Below, piece by piece: positions 17,133 to 25,161 of a stretch of DNA of 34,856 bases. The stretch lies in assembly GCA_944377435.1 (NCBI GenBank), contig CALWEY010000039.1, positions 1 through 34,856 of the forward strand, read 5' to 3'. The DNA is from an uncultured Clostridia bacterium. Lineage in GTDB: Bacteria > Bacillota > Clostridia > Christensenellales > UBA1242. The translations under genes and the position numbers were made by a program. The first letter of the stretch is position 1. The number at the start of each line of letters is the position of its first letter. The notes under the pieces are model-generated. The model made no database searches and had not been told where the DNA came from. It saw nothing but the letters and a program-made list of their open reading frames with translations.

Positions 17133-17969
17133 ATGCAAAAGAGAATTTATCCCAAGCAAAATATTGTAGTAATGCCTTCTCAATTTGACGAAAAGGTTCT
17201 TTTTAACAAAACTAAAAAGAAAAAAATTAAAGTTGACGAAAATTATAAATACAAAAAAAATGTATTTTATAGATTTTGGCAATTTATTTTATACTATTTT
17301 ATTGCGCGTCCTGTTTTTTTGTTTTATGGCAAATTGTTTCTTGGCATAAAAGTTTACGGTAAAGACAAAATTAAACATATAAAAACGGGAGCAGTAACCG
17401 TTTCAAATCATGTGCACTATGTTGATTTTTGCATTGCAACACATTTTATTGCAGGAAATAGGCGTTCGCATATAATTTCAAACAAAGAAAATTTTGATGT
17501 TCCCATTGCTGGTAAACTTCTATCAGGTTATGGAGTTATGCCACTGCCCGACACAACAAAGGCACACATAAATTTTTATAAACAAGTTAATGTATATTTA
17601 AAAAAGAAAAGATTTATTCATTTGTTTCCAGAAGCAAGTATGTGGCCATACTACAACAAACTTAGACCATTAAAGTCGGGAGCATTCCACTTTGCTTGTA
17701 AAAATAATTTGCCTGTTATACCTTATGTTTTAGTTTTTAGAAAAAGTAAAGGTATTGAAAAACTTTTAAGGACTCGTCCAAGAATAAGTGTTTATATTTG
17801 TGATCCAATTTACCCAAATACAGAACTTAAAGGCAAAGACCAAAATTTAGACATACTAAATAGAACTCATATAGCAATGCAAAATGTTTTAGACGAACAT
17901 AAAAGTTTTGAATATTGGCATTACATAACTGAAGAAGAATTTAATGAAAAATATAAAAATATAATTTAA
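17133..17969 (+). CDS. 1-acyl-sn-glycerol-3-phosphate acyltransferase family protein (PlsC-like)
   Basis: Enzymes of this family move a fatty acyl group to lysophosphatidic acid at the membrane during phospholipid synthesis. The 278-residue product carries the catalytic HX4D motif in NHVHYVD (His93, Asp98), the glycerol-phosphate binding block around 109-121 (NRRSHIISNKENF), FPEAS at 165-169 in place of the usual FPEGT, and a downstream LRPLKSGAF with VIPYV. Residues 1-45 are unusually basic, and a hydrophobic segment lies at about 48-70. No ribosome binding site precedes the ATG; the TATAAT is only 12 bases upstream. The in-frame Met14 also lacks a site. It is a lone rightward gene between leftward operons, ending at a bidirectional terminator. 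Substrate specificity is unproven. Confidence 0.83.
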   Translation: MQKRIYPKQNIVVMPSQFDEKVLFNKTKKKKIKVDENYKYKKNVFYRFWQFILYYFIARPVFLFYGKLFLGIKVYGKDKIKHIKTGAVTVSNHVHYVDFCIATHFIAGNRRSHIISNKENFDVPIAGKLLSGYGVMPLPDTTKAHINFYKQVNVYLKKKRFIHLFPEASMWPYYNKLRPLKSGAFHFACKNNLPVIPYVLVFRKSKGIEKLLRTRPRISVYICDPIYPNTELKGKDQNLDILNRTHIAMQNVLDEHKSFEYWHYITEEEFNEKYKNII

Positions 17970-17971
17970 AA

Positions 17972-18005
17972 AAAACACTAAAATCTTAACTTGTTTAGTG
18001 TTTTT
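17972..18005. terminator. Bidirectional terminator between plsC-like gene and recF
   Basis: The stem AACACTAAA / TTTAGTGTT (17974-17982 and 17994-18002), with an 11-base loop, is flanked by an A-run and a T-run and serves both convergent transcripts. Confidence 0.8.
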
Positions 18006-19091
18006 TTATTGATTTTTTTCATTTTGTATTATATTTCCATTTTTTATAATTATTTTTTTGCAATTTATGTTGTAATCAAATTCTGTGCAAGTAATTAGTG
18101 TTTGTGTATTTTTGCAGTATTCTAATAATCTTTTTTTTCTGTTGTCATCAAGCTCGCTTAACACATCGTCTAAAAGCAAAACTGGTTTTGTGTTTGTTAC
18201 ATTTTCTAAAATGTTTAATTCTGCAAGTTTAAGTGAAAGTGCACAAGTTCGTTGTTGTCCCTGTGAACCAAATGTCCTTACATCAACATTGTTTATGCTA
18301 ACTTTAATATCGTCTCTATGTGGACCGTATGATGTATAACCAAGCGCTAAATCTTTATCTAAATTTTTTTCAAGCACATTTATTATTTCTTGCTTTGTAT
18401 TTTCTTTTATTCCAACATATTCAATACTTAAATCTTCTTTACCATCGGTTAAATAGCTGTGTGCATTTTTTGCATATGGAGCAAGCGTAAGCACAAAATT
18501 TTGTCTAAACTTTGCAATTTTTAGTGCACATTCGGAAAGTTGTTCGTTCCATATTTTCATTATATTTTTTAAATCTGCTAAACTTATGTTTGCCTTTAAT
18601 TGCTTGTTTCTGTTTTGCAAAATTTGATTATATCTTGACAATAGATAAAAATATTGTTTGCTTGTTTGTGATATATCTATATCCATAAATCTTCGCCTGT
18701 CTTCGGGGCTTTCTTTTATAAGTTTAAGTTCGTCCGGAGAAAAGAATACACCATTAAACTCGCCAAGAAGTTCGCTTATTTTTTTGATTGGAATGCCGTT
18801 TATTTTAATTGTCTTTTTTTGTTTTCTTGAAAAAATAATTTCAACAGTGCTTTCTCCTATATCTTTTTTAATGTAAACTTTAATTTTTGCAATATCACTA
18901 TTAAGATTTATTACTTCCTTTTCTCGTGATGCTCTGAAACTTTTTCCAACAACACAAAAATACACAGCTTCAAGTAAATTGGTTTTGCCCTGTGCATTTT
19001 CGCCACAAATTACATTTAAACCACTATCAAAATTTACCTCGCAAGAAAGGTAATTTCTATATGAATAAAGTTGTAATTTTGTTATCTCCAT
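18006..19091 (-). CDS. recF: DNA replication and repair protein RecF
   Basis: RecF binds gapped or paused DNA and loads RecA with RecO and RecR. The 361-residue SMC-like ATPase has Walker A GENAQGKT (30-37), YRNY near residue 11, the ABC signature region GSQGQQRTCALSLKLAEL (about 272-289), and Walker B LLLDDVLSELDDNRK (about 308-322). Its length matches the family. The start ATG overlaps the lepB stop by ten bases (ATGGAGATAA), which implies translational coupling in an operon of a hypothetical gene, queH, lepB and recF. That is an unusual place for recF, which commonly lies between dnaN and gyrB. Identification is secure. Confidence 0.95.
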   Translation of the reverse strand: MEITKLQLYSYRNYLSCEVNFDSGLNVICGENAQGKTNLLEAVYFCVVGKSFRASREKEVINLNSDIAKIKVYIKKDIGESTVEIIFSRKQKKTIKINGIPIKKISELLGEFNGVFFSPDELKLIKESPEDRRRFMDIDISQTSKQYFYLLSRYNQILQNRNKQLKANISLADLKNIMKIWNEQLSECALKIAKFRQNFVLTLAPYAKNAHSYLTDGKEDLSIEYVGIKENTKQEIINVLEKNLDKDLALGYTSYGPHRDDIKVSINNVDVRTFGSQGQQRTCALSLKLAELNILENVTNTKPVLLLDDVLSELDDNRKKRLLEYCKNTQTLITCTEFDYNINCKKIIIKNGNIIQNEKNQ

Positions 19092-19789
19092 TTGTATATT
19101 CCTAAAATTTGTTTAATGACTTCTATAATTTTTAAATTGTTTCCATGAACAATATACACAACTTCTCCAACAATGTTTTCGTATTTCATTGGCCCATAAT
19201 CAACACAGTCATCACTGTTTAATCTATTATCTCCCAAATAAAATATTTCGTCGTCTTCTATGTGTAAATATTTATTGCCATTTTCATCAGTTATAAAATT
19301 TTTATTATATAAGTCTCCACCATAATAAAACTGATTATATATAATTCTATAAGTTTCTTTATTCTCAATGTATTCTTCATTGAGTTCAACAAACTCACCT
19401 TGTCCACCATATTGAATGTATATAGCATAATAATTGTTTGCTGTTCCTTCTTGATTCCTTCCTGTATCCTTTATCATTATGTTATCGCCGGGCATCGCAA
19501 TTACTCTTTTTATTACCAACACATCATTTGATTTTTGATAGATTATAACATCTCCATAAGTTATATCTTCTTTATTTGTTGTAATATAAACATGGTCTTC
19601 GTCCTTGCCACTAGCATTCAAAAGCGGTTGCATGCTTGTTCCTGAAATTGGGTAATATTCTAAAAACGCATTACAATAAAACATAACACCCAAAGCAAAA
19701 ACAATGGGAATACATATTATTGTAAATATTATCCCCATTATTATATTTGTTTTTTTGCTTTTTAATTTTTTATATGGTGTATATTGCAT
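19082..19789 (-). CDS. lepB: Signal peptidase I
   Basis: It cleaves signal peptides from exported proteins at the outer face of the membrane. The 235-residue product has one N-terminal membrane helix (about 15-38), the serine motif GTSMQP with Ser52, and the general-base lysine Lys94 in VIKRVIAMPGD. The conserved box YLGDNRLNSDDCVDYGP is at about 184-200. The extra loop between Lys94 and that box (about 110-178) is longer than in minimal enzymes. I chose the ATG at 19789, which follows AAGGAAG and overlaps the queH stop as TAATG; a reading 12 residues longer has no such support. It likely processes exported proteins such as those encoded at 5430 and 32963. Confidence 0.92.
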   Translation of the reverse strand: MQYTPYKKLKSKKTNIIMGIIFTIICIPIVFALGVMFYCNAFLEYYPISGTSMQPLLNASGKDEDHVYITTNKEDITYGDVIIYQKSNDVLVIKRVIAMPGDNIMIKDTGRNQEGTANNYYAIYIQYGGQGEFVELNEEYIENKETYRIIYNQFYYGGDLYNKNFITDENGNKYLHIEDDEIFYLGDNRLNSDDCVDYGPMKYENIVGEVVYIVHGNNLKIIEVIKQILGIYKWR

Positions 19790-20394
19790 TAAACTTCCTT
19801 TCTTATTGAAAATCTGCACCCACAATAGTTTTGCCTATATAAATCTATTTGTTTTGAAAGGTCAATACTTCTTTTATAACCATCGTGTTTTTTAAAGTCG
19901 GAAAACAAAAAGTTAACATTTGTTTCCTTGCTTATTTCTTCCCCTATCTGATTTATATGTTGTTCATTTTTGTGAGAACTTACAGTGAGTGTTGTTCCAA
20001 AATAATCATATCCATGTAATTTTGCATAAAGCGCTGTTTCTTTAAGTCTTAACTTAAAGCACTCATCACATCTTTTGCCACCTTCTTTTTCGCCTTCAAG
20101 TCCTTTTACTGTTTTTAAATATGTTTCTTCTTCGTATGTCGGCGAAACAATTTTTATATCTTTAAAGTATTCTATTACCTTTTGTTGATTATATAATCTT
20201 TTATCAAACTCTTCTTTTGGATAAATATTGGGGTTATAGTAAAATATTGTTATGTCAAAAAACTGTTTTAATCTTTCTATACACGCAGTTGAACAAGGAC
20301 CACAGCAACTATGCAAAAGCAAAGTTTTTTTGCCATCTATGTTATCTATTTGTTCTTGCATTAGTTTATCATAATTAGTTTTTTGTAATTGCAT
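19789..20394 (-). CDS. queH: Epoxyqueuosine reductase QueH
   Basis: QueH (DUF208) catalyses the last step of queuosine synthesis, reducing epoxyqueuosine in tRNA, and replaces QueG in many bacteria. The 201-residue product has the family's cysteine motifs: HSCCGPC with Cys30, Cys31 and Cys34, RCDEC with Cys109 and Cys112, and YCGC with Cys191 and Cys193. FGTTLTVSSHKN (132-143) is also typical. These cysteines hold an iron-sulfur cluster and a second metal in characterised members. AGGA lies upstream of the ATG, and the start overlaps the previous gene by 20 bases while its stop shares one base with the lepB start. No queuosine synthesis genes are nearby, so precursors would have to come from elsewhere. 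Confidence 0.93.
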   Translation of the reverse strand: MQLQKTNYDKLMQEQIDNIDGKKTLLLHSCCGPCSTACIERLKQFFDITIFYYNPNIYPKEEFDKRLYNQQKVIEYFKDIKIVSPTYEEETYLKTVKGLEGEKEGGKRCDECFKLRLKETALYAKLHGYDYFGTTLTVSSHKNEQHINQIGEEISKETNVNFLFSDFKKHDGYKRSIDLSKQIDLYRQNYCGCRFSIRKEV

Positions 20395-20854
20395 TATAGC
20401 AATATCCTATTTGTGGATATTTTTCGCACAAATCTTTTAATGTTAATTTTTTTTCATCTTTATTTATATTTGTGTGAAAACTATATATTTTTCCACCAAA
20501 TGCAAAAAACAAATCTACTAAAATTAAAACAGGGTTGTGAACAGGTTTTAAAACACTTAAAAATTTATCTTTTCCAATTTTTTCATAATGTAATGGAAAA
20601 ACACCCAATTCTTCTTGGTCCTTTAAATTTATTTGCAAATCTTTATAGTCGCTGTACATTTCATCAATTTGCCCCTCATCTTCACCATATAAATACAATG
20701 TAACAGTGCTAATATTTTTATTATTGTTTATAACTTTAAAACAACTTACAACCTTTGCATCGCCAAGATCAGCAACACCATAGTCTGCTAATTCTTCTTT
20801 TTTTATTTCTTCCCAATTTTTATCAGGAACAAAATTAAATTCTTTATTTTTCAT
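20375..20854 (-). CDS. Hypothetical protein, first gene of the queH-lepB-recF operon
   Basis: The 159-residue product has no signal peptide, clear membrane helix or recognised motif. A moderately hydrophobic stretch (PVLILVDLFFAFGGKIY, near 108-124) is likely buried in a globular fold. The rest alternates charged and hydrophobic residues and looks like a compact alpha/beta domain. AAGGAAAG precedes the ATG and a TTGTGT-17-TATAAT promoter lies just upstream. The queH start lies 20 bases inside its 3' end. Position suggests co-expression with queH, lepB and recF but not a function. Confidence 0.68.
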   Translation of the reverse strand: MKNKEFNFVPDKNWEEIKKEELADYGVADLGDAKVVSCFKVINNNKNISTVTLYLYGEDEGQIDEMYSDYKDLQINLKDQEELGVFPLHYEKIGKDKFLSVLKPVHNPVLILVDLFFAFGGKIYSFHTNINKDEKKLTLKDLCEKYPQIGYCYNAITKN

Positions 20855-20871
20855 ATTCTTTCCTTTTTGAT

Positions 20872-20900
20872 ATTATAATAAAATCCCATAAAAAACACAA
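20872..20900 (-). promoter_or_regulatory. Promoter of the queH-lepB-recF operon
   Basis: Minus-strand TTGTGT (20900-20895), 17 bases, TATAAT (20877-20872). Confidence 0.62.
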
Positions 20901-20932
20901 CTAAAACTAAAAAATTAACGCTAATTGTTTTG

Positions 20933-20961
20933 TTGATAAAACTTTATTTGTGTGTTAAACT
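20933..20961 (+). promoter_or_regulatory. Promoter of the lipoprotein gene, probably leaderless
   Basis: TTGATA (20933-20938), 17 bases, TAAACT (20956-20961). The -10 element ends six bases before the ATG at 20968, so transcription should begin at or next to the start codon. No ribosome binding site is visible. Confidence 0.55.
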
Positions 20962-20967
20962 ATAAAC

Positions 20968-22068
20968 ATGAAAAATAAAAATATATTAAAATCAATTTTT
21001 TTACTTTCTTTTGTAATATTCACATTTTGTTTTAGTGGTTGTTATTATCCAAACGACCCAAGCGAAGATGTGAGTGGTTATGATGTGTCTTCATTTATTG
21101 CCGTTTATAGAAATGAAACAAATGAGCAAGGCATACTTTTAGAAAATTTTGCAACAAATGTTTATAGCAAATTACAAGCACAATTTGAAAGTGAAAATCT
21201 TGTTACAAGCGATAAAGTTACACAAATATTAAAAGTAGTTGTTTATGAATTGGCTTTAAACAAAAATGCAAGCAGTTTTTCAAGTTTAAATAATAATGCA
21301 AATTTAGATAACTATTTAATCTCGCTTCAAGAAGAATATAGACTAAACGCATCGTATATTGGTCTTTCGCTTGAAAATAAAGATAAATTTACAAATTATG
21401 TTTTTGAAAATATAATAATTAACTCACAAAACTCACAAACAGATAAAACAACTGTTGACAACATTGTAGATAGCGAATACACAAACAAACTTGAACTTTG
21501 CATAAATTCAACAATAACCGGTGGAGATAGTGCTTCAAAAAATATGTTCCTGCTTTCAGATAGTTTAGGTTTTAGTACTATTGAGGCAAAACAGTATCAA
21601 TCAATTATAATTAGTCCAAGTAAATCGGGAAAATTTGGCACACTTATGTTTACGCTTCAAAGCGAAGAAAGTTTGAATCTTGAAGTTAAAATAACCTATC
21701 ACAATATTCAAGACGGAACAAGCGAAAGCGATAGCAAAACTTTCAACATAAACAAAAGCACATCACCAAACAATATTATGACATATTATGAAACAAAGCA
21801 AACTTCTTTTATTTCAACAATAAACAAATCATTTGATAGCAACATTTTTAATAGTGAATCAGTTATATCCAATGCTATTGAAAATAACACATATTCACTT
21901 GCTTCATACTATAAAGCAAAAGAAACAAAAAACAATATAATAACAACATCAATAGACACATCACTTTTAAATACAGATTTTTGTGAAAATGGATTTATTG
22001 AAATTACTTTCTCGCCAGATAAAAATGCAAACTTTAAATTTGGTCTTTTTGCTTTTGTTGTTGCATAA
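20968..22068 (+). CDS. Predicted lipoprotein, function unknown
   Basis: The 366-residue product begins with a basic N terminus and a hydrophobic signal segment (about 8-22), ending in the lipobox FSGC with Cys25. The mature protein should therefore be lipid-anchored on the outer face of the cytoplasmic membrane. The rest is Asn/Ser/Thr-rich without recognisable motifs; residues 28-170 look helical (FIAVYRNETNEQGILLENFATNVYSK), and 180-366 look beta-rich, with hydrophobic strands at the end (FKFGLFAFVVA). The start is fixed by the signal peptide, although there is no ribosome binding site. It is a lone rightward gene with its own terminator. Substrate-binding or surface roles are possible but unsupported. 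Confidence 0.78.
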   Translation: MKNKNILKSIFLLSFVIFTFCFSGCYYPNDPSEDVSGYDVSSFIAVYRNETNEQGILLENFATNVYSKLQAQFESENLVTSDKVTQILKVVVYELALNKNASSFSSLNNNANLDNYLISLQEEYRLNASYIGLSLENKDKFTNYVFENIIINSQNSQTDKTTVDNIVDSEYTNKLELCINSTITGGDSASKNMFLLSDSLGFSTIEAKQYQSIIISPSKSGKFGTLMFTLQSEESLNLEVKITYHNIQDGTSESDSKTFNINKSTSPNNIMTYYETKQTSFISTINKSFDSNIFNSESVISNAIENNTYSLASYYKAKETKNNIITTSIDTSLLNTDFCENGFIEITFSPDKNANFKFGLFAFVVA

Positions 22069-22099
22069 AAAAATTCAAGATAAACTCTTGAATTTTTTT
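22067..22099. terminator. Bidirectional terminator between the lipoprotein gene and the ftsH operon
   Basis: The stem AAAAATTCAAGA / TCTTGAATTTTT (arms within 22067-22080 and 22086-22099) with a 5-base loop extends into A- and T-runs on each side. It ends both convergent transcripts. Confidence 0.82.
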
Positions 22100-22103
22100 T
22101 ATT

Positions 22104-22685
22104 TTAATATGATTCCAACAAATCATACAAATCGTTAAAGTTGCATTTAACTGTTTGTTTATAGTATGTTGTTCTATTTATATCTGAACTATCTACATAA
22201 TTATAAACATAATATACATAATTTACACCAAAACCATTATCACCAGCAACATCTATATACATTTCGTCATACTCTATTGTTTGTGATGAGTTTGTTGGTG
22301 GATTATATTCTTTTCCATTAAGCATAATTGTTTGTTTTGTAGCAAAAGATAATTTTAAAGTATATCCACTAAAAGAAGGAAGACTTTGCGATGATTCGAT
22401 TCTTGATGCGCTAAACAATCTTCCAGAGAACAATGAAGACAACACACTCTCTTCAAATGCACCGTTAAATTCTTTTAAGACTTCATTATATCTATCTGTA
22501 TTGTGATCTTTATCACATGCAATATAAGAATCTGCATTGCCTGAAATATAAGCTGTAAAGGCATAAGGATCTTGTATTTCTGGACGATAACTTGTTTTTA
22601 CAAAACAACATATAATTGTTGACAACACAAGCACTGCAACAATGCAATATGTTAATATTAGCCAACCTTTATTCTTTTTTGTCAT
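22104..22685 (-). CDS. Membrane-anchored extracytoplasmic protein co-translated with ftsH
   Basis: The 193-residue product has one N-terminal membrane helix (about 8-28) after a basic start (MTKKNKGW), with the remainder likely outside the cytoplasm. That domain is rich in Ser, Tyr, Asn and Asp and appears beta-stranded (YTLKLSFATKQTIML, NYVYYVYNYV). I recognise no family. The ATG lies 17 bases inside the end of ftsH, and the AAGGAG that serves it is within ftsH coding sequence, so translation is coupled. Its position suggests a link to FtsH, perhaps as substrate or modulator, but this is inference. A strong terminator follows. Confidence 0.7.
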   Translation of the reverse strand: MTKKNKGWLILTYCIVAVLVLSTIICCFVKTSYRPEIQDPYAFTAYISGNADSYIACDKDHNTDRYNEVLKEFNGAFEESVLSSLFSGRLFSASRIESSQSLPSFSGYTLKLSFATKQTIMLNGKEYNPPTNSSQTIEYDEMYIDVAGDNGFGVNYVYYVYNYVDSSDINRTTYYKQTVKCNFNDLYDLLESY

Positions 22686-24942
22686 CTTTTTTCTCCTTTT
22701 TATCTTTTGCTATATTTGTCTTTTTTGTTTTTGGTTTTGTTGTTGTTTCTTCTTTGTTTTCTTCTTTCTTTTGTTCGGCAATTATTTCTGTTTGATCTTT
22801 TGTATCTTCTTTACTCTCGTTTATCTCTATTTTGTCTGTGGTTTTTTCTTTGTCGTTTGTTTCTTCTAAATTTTCTTGTTCGTCTTCATTTAATTTTTGA
22901 ATTGCTTTTTCTTTTTCTTTTAAAATTAAGTCGTAATCTTTTTGAGATATTATTCCTTCTTTAAGATACATTTCGGCTGTTTTTACTCGCATTTCTATTT
23001 CTTTTATTTTTTTCTCTTTTTCATTTGTCTTGCGGGCTTTTTCTTCTTCTTTTCTTCGTTTTTCAGATTGTTCGTCCATATGCTTTATTATTTCTTCTTT
23101 GCTAACTCCTGCCATAAGCATATCAACTTCGTCTTTATAGATTGTATCTTTTTCTAGAAGCAACTGAGCCATTTGTTTAACGAGTTCGCTATTTTCGGTT
23201 AAAATCTTCTTTGCTCGATTATAGTTATAATCTAATATTTTTTTAACTTCTTTATCTATTTCAAAAGCAGTTGTCTCACTATATTCATTTTTGCTTTGAT
23301 AATTTCTTCCAACAAATATTTCTTCTTCACTATTAAAACTCATAAAGCCGAATTTATCACTCATGCCCCAAACTGTAACCATTTTTCTTGCAAGTTCGGT
23401 TGCACGCTTAATGTCGTTTGATGCTCCTGTTGAAATATCTTCCATGAATAGTTCTTCACTTAATCTGCCACCCATCATCATTGCGATTGTGTCATTTAGT
23501 TTAAGTTTGCCCATATGATTGTCATCGTTGTCTGGTCTACTCATTGTATAACCAGCAGCAGCACCTCTTGGAATTATTGAAACTTCTTGAACTTCTTCAC
23601 AATGCTCTAAAAGTTTTCCAACAATTGCGTGACCACTTTCATGGTATGCTGTTATTAGTTTATCTTTTTCAGTAACAAGCAAACTCTTTTTTTGTGGCCC
23701 CATTAAAACTTTGTTAATTCCTTCGGTTATGTCTTGCATAAGAATTTTTGGTCTATGATTTCTTGCTGCGAGTATAGCAGCTTCGTTTAACATATTTTCA
23801 AGATCTGCACCTGTAAAGCCACTTGTTATTCTGGCAAGAGTTTGAAAATCTACATCATCTGCAATAGGTTTGTTTCTTGCATGGATTCTTATTATTCCTT
23901 CTCTACCCTTTACATCTGGAACATTTACATAAATTTGTCTATCAAATCTGCCCGGTCTAAGTAGTGCTGGGTCAAGAACATCACTTCTGTTTGTTGCAGC
24001 GAGAACAATTATACCTTCGTTTGCTTCAAATCCATCCATTTCAACAAGGAGTTGATTTAATGTTTGTTCTCTTTCATCGTTGCCACCACCAAGCCCTGCG
24101 CCTCTTTGTCTACCAACCGCATCTATTTCGTCTATAAACACAATACAAGGTTGTGCTTTTTTTGCTTGATCAAACAAATCTCTAACTCTGCTTGCACCAA
24201 CACCAACAAACATTTCAACAAAATCACTACCACTAATAGACAAGAATGGAACATTGCTTTCGCCAGCAACTGCTCTTGCAAGAAGAGTTTTTCCAGTTCC
24301 TGGATTGCCCACAAGCAATACACCTTTTGGTATTCTTGCACCAAGTTCAGTAAATTTTTGTGGATTCTTTAAAAATTCTACAATTTCCTGAAGTTCTGCC
24401 TTTTCTTCTTCTGCACCTGCAATATCAGAAAATCTTACTTTTATGTTGCTTGTAAGTCTGGCCTTATTTTTGCCAAATTGCATTGCGTTGGAATTTGATT
24501 TTGTAAACATTCTAAATATTAAATATATAGACAAAAGTCCAAGCCCAATGTATAAAAATGGCATAAGAGTTTCAAACCAACTAGCTTCTACTGGTGGATT
24601 TGACCACTTGATTTGTAGTTCTTCTGTTTTTCCGTCATTGTATGTTTGAATTTCTGTTAATATTTGTTCCCAAGATTGTGATGTGTATTTAAAATATGCA
24701 TCTGCCTGATTTGGAAACTGTGTTTTGTCTTCTACCTTTGAGTCTCTTAAAAGAACTCTTGCTTCGCCATTATAGGCATATATTTCTTCTACTTTTCCTT
24801 CTTTTATCCAAGTTATTGCTGTTGATGGTTCAATTTGTTCAATATTTGTATTTATATCTACCATTGCAAACATAATAAACACAAAAACAAGCAATATTAA
24901 AAAAAGATAAAATAAATTAAAGCCTTTTTTCTTTGTATTCAA
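22669..24942 (-). CDS. ftsH: ATP-dependent zinc metalloprotease FtsH with extended C-terminal tail
   Basis: FtsH is a membrane-bound AAA+ hexamer that extracts and degrades membrane and regulatory proteins. Two membrane helices (about 10-28 and 123-143) flank an extracytoplasmic domain. Walker A GNPGTGKT is at 212-219, Walker B IVFIDE at 267-272, the second region of homology [20 protein letters not shown] at 315-334, and the zinc site HESGH at 434-438 with Asp510. At 757 residues it is longer than usual. The extra 130 residues hold a charged helix, a SHOCT-like segment (about 656-684) and a Lys/Glu/Thr-rich tail. The start codon is TTG, supported by GGAGGT seven bases upstream. An overlapping membrane protein gene follows. 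Confidence 0.95.
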   Translation of the reverse strand: MNTKKKGFNLFYLFLILLVFVFIMFAMVDINTNIEQIEPSTAITWIKEGKVEEIYAYNGEARVLLRDSKVEDKTQFPNQADAYFKYTSQSWEQILTEIQTYNDGKTEELQIKWSNPPVEASWFETLMPFLYIGLGLLSIYLIFRMFTKSNSNAMQFGKNKARLTSNIKVRFSDIAGAEEEKAELQEIVEFLKNPQKFTELGARIPKGVLLVGNPGTGKTLLARAVAGESNVPFLSISGSDFVEMFVGVGASRVRDLFDQAKKAQPCIVFIDEIDAVGRQRGAGLGGGNDEREQTLNQLLVEMDGFEANEGIIVLAATNRSDVLDPALLRPGRFDRQIYVNVPDVKGREGIIRIHARNKPIADDVDFQTLARITSGFTGADLENMLNEAAILAARNHRPKILMQDITEGINKVLMGPQKKSLLVTEKDKLITAYHESGHAIVGKLLEHCEEVQEVSIIPRGAAAGYTMSRPDNDDNHMGKLKLNDTIAMMMGGRLSEELFMEDISTGASNDIKRATELARKMVTVWGMSDKFGFMSFNSEEEIFVGRNYQSKNEYSETTAFEIDKEVKKILDYNYNRAKKILTENSELVKQMAQLLLEKDTIYKDEVDMLMAGVSKEEIIKHMDEQSEKRRKEEEKARKTNEKEKKIKEIEMRVKTAEMYLKEGIISQKDYDLILKEKEKAIQKLNEDEQENLEETNDKEKTTDKIEINESKEDTKDQTEIIAEQKKEENKEETTTKPKTKKTNIAKDKKEKKDDKKE

Positions 24943-25104
24943 ATTTTGTACCTCCGATTTATTTTAGCAATTACACATTATATTAACATAAACAAGTGTT
25001 ATTTTGCAACTAACTGTCTATAATATTTATGTGAAATTATATATATAATTATGATTAAAAATTTAATCAATTATTTAAGGCGTTATAATATTATATAAAT
25101 ATTT
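24943..25104 (-). promoter_or_regulatory. ftsH upstream region with a palindrome
   Basis: This AT-rich region should hold the ftsH promoter. Candidates are TTGATT-17-TATATA (around 25070-25040) and a TATAAT about 30 bases upstream of the GGAGGT without a convincing -35. A perfect inverted repeat, TGATTAAA-AA-TTTAATCA, lies at 25052-25069 and overlaps the first candidate. It is not a CIRCE heat-shock element. I see no gene here. Confidence 0.35.
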
Positions 25105-25106
25105 TT

Positions 25107-25131
25107 AAAAAAACAAGGCGTAAAACCTTGT
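25107..25131 (-). terminator. Terminator of the murB-whiA-dnaE-pfk operon
   Basis: The stem ACAAGG / CCTTGT (25113-25118 and 25126-25131) with a 7-base loop is followed on the minus strand by seven U. It lies 30 bases after the phosphofructokinase-like stop. Confidence 0.75.
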
Positions 25132-25161
25132 ATTTTTTTATAGTTTTTTGAATGTTTTTAT

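Noticed and set aside
17031..17282. Leftward 83-residue frame across the acyltransferase start
   Set aside because: It is antisense to the acyltransferase N terminus, overlaps the SPFH promoter, and has no credible start site.
22642..23157. Rightward open frames rich in Phe and Leu antisense to the ftsH tail
   Set aside because: They mirror the Lys/Glu-rich coding of ftsH on the other strand, have no ribosome binding sites and no family features.
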